Assembly: GCA_934447715.1 (NCBI GenBank)
Contig: CAKSER010000016.1
Span: 1-35,621 of the forward strand
DNA: 35,621 bases
Direction: 5' to 3'
Origin: an uncultured Eubacteriales bacterium
Lineage (GTDB): Bacteria > Bacillota > Clostridia > Oscillospirales > CAG-272
Positions within the stretch are counted from its first letter, which is position 1. Every line of letters starts with the position of its first letter. The position numbers were made by a program, and so were the translations under genes. Below the pieces are notes generated by a model that was not told where the DNA came from, did no database searches, and was given only the letters and a program-made list of their open reading frames with translations. Positions 31,796 to 35,621 of the stretch are shown here, piece by piece.

Positions 31796-32686
31796 ATGAA
31801 AATATTGAATTTCGGATCGATGAATATCGATCATGTATATAACGTAAATACCTTTCTTGTGGCAAAAGAGACGGCAGCTGCACTCGGATATTCGAAAAAT
31901 TCCGGTGGGAAGGGGCTCAATCAGTCGATTGCGCTTGCAAGGTGCGGAGGAGAGATCTATCATGCCGGAAAAATCGGCGCGGACGGACAGTTTTTAAAGG
32001 AGCTGCTCGAGGCTGACAGAGTCGATACGCGCTTTATCGAGCAGGATGACGGGCCGACCGGGCACGCGATTATTCAGGTCGATAAAAACGGCGAAAACTG
32101 TATATTAATTCATGGCGGAGCAAACCGTGAAATTACATCCGAGCAGATAGACAGGACGCTTTCGTACTTTGGTAAGAATGATATTCTCCTTCTGCAAAAC
32201 GAAATCGCAATGATACCGTATATCATCGAAAAAGCAAGCGAAAAGGGAATGAAGATCGTGCTCAACCCGTCGCCGATTACAGACGAGCTGCGCTCGTATC
32301 CGCTTGATAAGGTGTCGATGTTTATTCTTAACGAAATCGAGGGCGCGGCAATCGGAGGAGACGGTGAGCCGGACGACGTAATACGCAGTATTCTCGAAAA
32401 ATATCCCGAAAGCGAGGTCGTGCTTACGCTCGGCAGCGAAGGCTCGGTATACGGCAAAAAGGATCTGCGAATAAGACAGAGGGCGTACAGGGCAAAGGCG
32501 GTCGATACCACAGCTGCCGGAGACACCTTTACAGGCTATCTTTTAAGCTCTCTTGCAGCCGGACTCGATATCGCATCGGCTCTGGATCTTGCATCGAGAG
32601 CGTCTGCAATTGCAGTGACCGTGCTCGGCGCCGCAAGGTCGATTCCGTGCCTTGAAACGGTTAAAAATACAAAATTTGACGATTAA
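31796..32686 (+). CDS. rbsK: Ribokinase-like PfkB-family sugar kinase
   Basis: Phosphorylates ribose or a related sugar or nucleoside with ATP. PfkB signature 1 is seen as NSGGKGLNQ (35-43) and signature 2 as DTTAAGDTFTGYL (237-249) with catalytic Asp243; the usual GAGD is AAGD, common in ribokinase relatives. LNPSP (156-160) and VVLTLGSEGS (208-217) match the nucleotide-binding core. The N-terminal GSMNIDHVY is the substrate-lid segment. Length 296 fits ribokinase (~300). No ribose transporter or RbsD gene adjoins, so the sugar could instead be a nucleoside or deoxyribose. AAGGTAG lies ~9 bp before the ATG. Confidence 0.85.
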   Translation: MKILNFGSMNIDHVYNVNTFLVAKETAAALGYSKNSGGKGLNQSIALARCGGEIYHAGKIGADGQFLKELLEADRVDTRFIEQDDGPTGHAIIQVDKNGENCILIHGGANREITSEQIDRTLSYFGKNDILLLQNEIAMIPYIIEKASEKGMKIVLNPSPITDELRSYPLDKVSMFILNEIEGAAIGGDGEPDDVIRSILEKYPESEVVLTLGSEGSVYGKKDLRIRQRAYRAKAVDTTAAGDTFTGYLLSSLAAGLDIASALDLASRASAIAVTVLGAARSIPCLETVKNTKFDD

Positions 32687-32753
32687 ATATTCAAATGTCA
32701 AGAAAAAGCAAAGAAAGGATTCTTTCGCATCTGCGTAGGATATTACTTATAAA

Positions 32754-33587
32754 ATGGAATTCCAAAAGATAATCGATATGATCGTGTCCTGGGCAACAGG
32801 AACCGGAATCAAGCTGCTTATTTCGGTTGTGATTCTGATCGTGTCGTTCAAGCTGATCAATTATTTTGACAAAAAGCTGTCGCAGTATCTGAGCAAAAAG
32901 GAGATAGTAAAAACCGCGATCAAGCCGATCAGATATATTTCAAGAACGGTTTTAAAGGGCATAATTTTAATGCTTTTGCTTGAATATCTCGGCATAAGCA
33001 CCGCAAGCATAGCAGCGCTTATGGCATCGCTCGGAGTCGGAATCGGTCTTGCCGTGCAGGGGACGGTTGCCAATATTGCAGGCGGTGTAATGCTGATTAT
33101 TACAAGACCGTTTAGGACCGACGACTGGATCGAGGTCGGCGATGTTTCCGGGTCTGTCGAGACTATACATCTGACCTATACCTATATAAAAACAATAGAT
33201 ACAAAGATAGTTGCAATTCCGAACGGTACGCTTGCAAACAGCCGGATTGTAAACTACACCGCAATGCCGGAAAGACAGTACGATCTTCTTTTTTCGATAT
33301 CCTATTCCTCGGATTACCGCAGGGCGGAGAAGATTATTACCGAAATATTTGAAAGCAACGAAAAGATACTTAAGGACCGCCCGATGCTTGTCCGCATGAA
33401 ATCCCACGGCGCAAGTGCAATCGAAATTGTTGCAAGAGCGTGGGTCAAAACCGGGGATTACTGGGACGAGTACTGGAACATCATGGAAAGGGTCAAGGAT
33501 CGCTTTGACGAGGAGGGAATCGAGATTCCGTTCAACCAGCTCGATGTCCATCTTGACGGGGGCTTGGAAAAGGATCAAAACGGCTGA
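32754..33587 (+). CDS. mscS: Small-conductance mechanosensitive channel MscS
   Basis: A membrane-tension-gated channel that releases solutes on osmotic downshock. The 277-residue length equals E. coli MscS. Two N-terminal helices (~18-38 and ~64-80) precede the pore helix TM3 with its Ala/Gly zipper (MASLGVGIGLAVQGTVANIAGG, ~90-111), directly followed by the diagnostic RPFRTDDWIEV and the soluble beta/alpha vestibule, with IPNGTLANSRIVNY and an ending in the PFNQLDVHL type (usual PFPQ-D). TAGGAT is the only ribosome site, ~11 bp away. It is the last gene before a terminator. Partner genes give no special regulatory hint. Confidence 0.95.
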   Translation: MEFQKIIDMIVSWATGTGIKLLISVVILIVSFKLINYFDKKLSQYLSKKEIVKTAIKPIRYISRTVLKGIILMLLLEYLGISTASIAALMASLGVGIGLAVQGTVANIAGGVMLIITRPFRTDDWIEVGDVSGSVETIHLTYTYIKTIDTKIVAIPNGTLANSRIVNYTAMPERQYDLLFSISYSSDYRRAEKIITEIFESNEKILKDRPMLVRMKSHGASAIEIVARAWVKTGDYWDEYWNIMERVKDRFDEEGIEIPFNQLDVHLDGGLEKDQNG

Positions 33588-33720
33588 TTTTTATCTGTCC
33601 GAAATCCTTTTAAAATATATAATCGGTCAGTCAGTTATTTTTTCTGCCCGACAGACGGTTATATGACGGTTATATACAGCATATATATAATAAATGTAGA
33701 AAAAAGCAGAAAAACGTCAA

Positions 33721-33760
33721 AAAATCTCCGCTGTTTTACTTAAAAAGCAGCGGAGATTTT
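33721..33760. terminator. Bidirectional Rho-independent terminator
   Basis: AAAATCTCCGCTG (33721-33733) and CAGCGGAGATTTT (33748-33760) are perfect 13-bp complements with a 14-nt loop, between mscS (+) and the small minus-strand gene. Just upstream GACGGTTATAT occurs twice in tandem near 33653-33676. Confidence 0.88.
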
Positions 33761-33779
33761 TCTCTTTTCATGCATTGAT

Positions 33780-34004
33780 TCATGCTTTGATTTTACAGTC
33801 CGGGCTTCCCTTGCAGGAATCGCTGATGCATTCGAATCTTTCACCGACTCCCTCATAATGCCGCAGCATTACGACATTCTTTTTCTGAACCGGACAAAAG
33901 CGCTGAATCGCCTCCTTGTGAGATGCCGTATCGGACTTTGTGTCAGCTTCCGGTGCCTCGCTGCGGTATTCTTTAAAATCCGAATTTTTGTCTTTTTCTG
34001 TCAT
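33780..34004 (-). CDS. Small Cys-containing hypothetical protein (74 aa)
   Basis: The first ~30 residues are charged and Ser/Thr/Asp-rich, likely disordered. The rest contains Cys37 (RFCPVQKKNVV), Cys59, Cys64 and Cys70, arranged so that four cysteines could bind one zinc, as in a small rubredoxin-like or treble-clef knuckle. I know no matching family name, though the C-P-V-x-K-K-x-V-V-M pattern recalls short Clostridia proteins. GAGGT lies ~9 bp before the ATG, and TTGACG/TATAAA boxes (34074-34069 and 34049-34044, spacing 19) may be its promoter. It ends at the shared terminator. Confidence in it being a gene comes from these signals and its conserved-looking cysteines. Confidence 0.7.
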   Translation of the reverse strand: MTEKDKNSDFKEYRSEAPEADTKSDTASHKEAIQRFCPVQKKNVVMLRHYEGVGERFECISDSCKGSPDCKIKA

Positions 34005-34132
34005 GTGAGATTACCTCGCAAAAAATCATATTCTAAGCAGTGATTTATACAAATATTATGCACAAAATCGTCAAAAATATGCCGTTTTTTGGCCTGTACA
34101 CGCAAAAAATATCAATTATTTTCAAAAAAAAC

Positions 34133-34161
34133 TTGCAAAATGAAAAAATGTGTGCTATACT
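34133..34161 (+). promoter_or_regulatory. Promoter of the lytic transglycosylase gene
   Basis: TTGCAA (34133-34138), 17-bp spacer, TATACT (34156-34161). The start codon is ~290 nt downstream, so the transcript has a long leader. Confidence 0.7.
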
Positions 34162-34167
34162 GCCACG

Positions 34168-34451
34168 GAAATTATCAAATAATCCCTTTTTTGAGCAATA
34201 AAACCTCAAAAAAGCCTGCTTGATGCTTAAAAAAAGAAATAAACGACTGAAAAATTGATAATTTTTTTGTATTTTTTACGTTCGGTATTTCCGAAAAATC
34301 ATTTAAAATGAATTGTTCAAAGGAGAACCGAAAAAACAGCCTTCGGATGCTTATTGTCATTTTTTTCTGGGTACAATCATAGAATAAACGAAAGGGTTAT
34401 CGTTTGGTATCCTGAAGGCGCAAATTACGATAGAAAGGATTGGTAAAATCT
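34168..34451 (+). promoter_or_regulatory. Long untranslated leader of the lytic transglycosylase mRNA
   Basis: The predicted leader holds CTTTTTTGAG/CTCAAAAAAG (34186-34195, 34205-34214), a perfect 10-bp stem, and TTCGG/CCGAA near 34281-34295. The last 70 nt (AACGAAAGGGTTATCGTT, TCCTGAAGGCGCAAATTACG) are more GC-rich and look ordered. I could not fit it to ydaO (c-di-AMP), GEMM (c-di-GMP) or another riboswitch consensus I know. No protein-coding frame is supported. Confidence 0.4.
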
Positions 34452-35297
34452 ATGAGATCGAATTACAACCGAAAACCGGATGCATTAAGAGAAAACAGCA
34501 GAGTATATTTTATCATTGCTCTTGCCGTACTCGTCTCTGTTATGTGCGTAGCGGTTGTATCGGCAGCACAGATCGAGGATACACCGGCGGCGGTCACCGG
34601 CGGAGAAATCCCCGGATTTGAAGTCTATGACGGCGAGCTGCTTGCCGAAACCGTATCCGGAGTATTCAGAAATTCTGCGGGAATTGCAGACCCCTACGAA
34701 ACCCAAGCCTCTGAAACCGAAACAGACGATACAGAATCGGATGCTACAGAAACCGAAGAAACAAAGAAGGAGGAAACCGAGGCTGCAGAGCCGACATACA
34801 AGGAGCTTTTTGATTATGAAAAGCCGTTTGCCGCCGAATTTGCAAAGTATAACGCAGATGCGGACGGATTTGTATATCTCGACATTATACCTCTTGCAAA
34901 AAACGAGCAGAAGTATATTTACTTCATAAGCCGGAAATACGGCGTAAAGTATTCACTTGTGCTTGCCGTAATCGAGCATGAAAGCGGCTTTATTCCAAAC
35001 GCCGTATCAAGGAGCGGAAATGACCACGGTCTGATGCAGATCAACGTAAGAAATGTCGACTATTTTGAAAGGAATCTCGGGGTGGACAATCTTGATAACC
35101 CCTATCAGAATATTCAGGCAGGAGCATGGCTGCTCGGCAATCTCGTCGCAAAATACGGAGATTATTCAAAGGTACTTATGTCATATAACTGCGGAGAGGG
35201 CGGAGCAAACAAGCTTTGGGAGTCCGGAATTCTTTCGACCTCCTATTCCGAGGAGGTATCAGCCGGCGCAGCTGCCTTTGAGGCAATGCTCAGGTAA
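34452..35297 (+). CDS. Membrane-anchored lytic transglycosylase (SLT domain)
   Basis: Cleaves the MurNAc-GlcNAc bond of peptidoglycan outside the cell. The 281-residue protein has a short basic cytosolic start, one membrane helix or uncleaved signal (~18-38), an acidic Thr/Glu/Asp/Ser-rich stalk (~84-115), and a C-terminal goose-lysozyme-like SLT domain (~150-265): IEHESGF with catalytic Glu177, GLMQI (193-197) and SYNCGEG (244-250, the usual AYNxG). The stalk would carry the enzyme through the wall. I chose the ATG at 34452; a TTG at 34440 adjoins AGAAAGGA too closely. It is monocistronic with a long leader, as is common for regulated cell-wall hydrolases. Confidence 0.92.
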   Translation: MRSNYNRKPDALRENSRVYFIIALAVLVSVMCVAVVSAAQIEDTPAAVTGGEIPGFEVYDGELLAETVSGVFRNSAGIADPYETQASETETDDTESDATETEETKKEETEAAEPTYKELFDYEKPFAAEFAKYNADADGFVYLDIIPLAKNEQKYIYFISRKYGVKYSLVLAVIEHESGFIPNAVSRSGNDHGLMQINVRNVDYFERNLGVDNLDNPYQNIQAGAWLLGNLVAKYGDYSKVLMSYNCGEGGANKLWESGILSTSYSEEVSAGAAAFEAMLR

Positions 35298-35333
35298 GAA
35301 GCAGGATAAGCAATCGATAAACAGTTAGCAAAC

Positions 35334-35364
35334 AAAAACGACCGCCTGTCAGGCGGTCGTTTTT
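35334..35364 (+). terminator. Terminator of the lytic transglycosylase gene
   Basis: AAAAACGACCGCCTG and its complement (35334-35348, 35350-35364) form a strong hairpin followed by T-rich sequence. Symmetry makes it potentially bidirectional. Confidence 0.9.
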
Positions 35365-35540
35365 GTTTGCCGCTTTTTTGTACGGTGCGGCGGATAAAAC
35401 GGCGGATTTAAAAACCGGATGAGAACGGGCGGAAAATGAGCAGAAGCTCCGGCAGAGAATGGGTTGAGATCCGGCAGATAATGCGGAGGTGCGCAGAGAG
35501 TAATTGGAGAACTAACGGAACGGGAAAAAGGGCGGAAAAC
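35365..35540. other. Intergenic stretch without a supported gene
   Basis: About 175 bp of G/A-rich sequence with repeated CCGGCAGA near 35450 and 35472. No reading frame, RNA or promoter is convincing. Confidence 0.4.
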
Positions 35541-35546
35541 GAAAAA

Positions 35547-35564
35547 GGATACCTTTCGGTATCC
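35547..35564 (-). terminator. Terminator of the minus-strand gene at the right edge
   Basis: GGATACC/GGTATCC (35547-35553, 35558-35564) with a GAAA loop on the minus strand is followed by TTTTTC. It lies ~25 bp beyond the stop codon of the edge gene. Confidence 0.8.
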
Positions 35565-35586
35565 CTTAAGACCGTGTAATATAAAC

Positions 35587-35621
35587 TTACGCGCCCATTT
35601 TGTTGAGCCTAAGTGTGAACT
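35587..35621 (-). CDS. C-terminal end of a minus-strand gene, possibly ribosomal protein S20
   Basis: The last eleven codons, read leftwards from the edge, give ...FTLRLNKMGA and stop (TAA, 35589-35587). The short basic end with LRLNKM is reminiscent of bacterial S20, which ends in a K/R-rich helix with a L-x-x-L-N-K pattern. A terminator follows, supporting a true gene end. With so few residues the product name is a guess; reading the neighbouring sequence would settle it. Confidence 0.35.
   Translation of the reverse strand, partial: FTLRLNKMGA

Noticed and set aside
34168..34451. c-di-AMP (ydaO) or c-di-GMP riboswitch
   Set aside because: The AAGGGTT and CCTGAAGG segments look suggestive, but the conserved core sequences of these classes are not present in order.

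Overview
The window reads as chromosome of a strictly anaerobic, Gram-positive, probably spore-forming member of the Clostridia (Oscillospiraceae/Ruminococcaceae-like; family placement is inference). Reasons: a pyruvate:ferredoxin oxidoreductase, a GTP-type PEP carboxykinase, the sporulation protease SpoIVB, strong GGAGG-type ribosome binding sites, sigma-A-like TTGACA/TATAAT promoters with 17-18 bp spacing, a tRNA gene without an encoded CCA, and Rho-independent terminators closing most units. Nearly all genes look like ordinary core and housekeeping genes; there is no phage, transposase, CRISPR array or conventional defence island.

Layout. 1-2041: 3' end of secA and an internally duplicated membrane protein. 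2277-3344 (-): serine alpha/beta hydrolase, divergent from 3739-6192: YfcE-type phosphodiesterase and pckG. 6496-12083: one probable transcription unit holding a hydrolase/acyltransferase fusion, a zinc-ribbon membrane protein, ribonuclease HI, a membrane-anchored metallophosphoesterase and a nucleosidase-like protein. 12134-15945 (-): nifJ (PFOR). 16021-16119 (-): tiny membrane peptide. 16239-16444: CAU-anticodon tRNA with promoter and terminator. 16535-17371: propeller-like protein. 17459-23903 (-): MurE-like ligase, asparagine synthase, ATP-grasp ligase and a propeller/membrane protein. 23934-25221 (-): N-acetylhexosamine 1-kinase-like gene. 25309-27964: two-gene ABC transporter and a DMT-type permease. 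28054-29103 (-): spoIVB. 29227-29574: a highly structured non-coding element bounded by perfect 25-bp inverted repeats. 29658-33760: DUF2007-like protein, pepD, ribokinase and mscS. 33780-34004 (-): small Cys-containing protein. 34133-35364: lytic transglycosylase with a long leader. The right edge carries the last codons of a minus-strand gene, possibly rpsT.

How they may work together. nifJ and pckG sit at the pyruvate/PEP node. The minus-strand block 17459-23835 joins three ATP-dependent amide/peptide-bond enzymes (Mur ligase, asparagine synthase, D-aspartate-ligase-like ATP-grasp) with a putative membrane protein. By analogy with D-Asp ligase and AsnH/AsnB/LtsA amidation of peptidoglycan, this could tailor the peptidoglycan stem peptide. 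The Mur ligase is unusual: it lacks the DNPR motif of diaminopimelate-adding MurE and has an extra C-terminal domain resembling the end of an amino-acid kinase. The most notable non-coding structure is the 348-bp inverted-repeat element upstream of the DUF2007/pepD unit, a candidate miniature mobile element or structured RNA.
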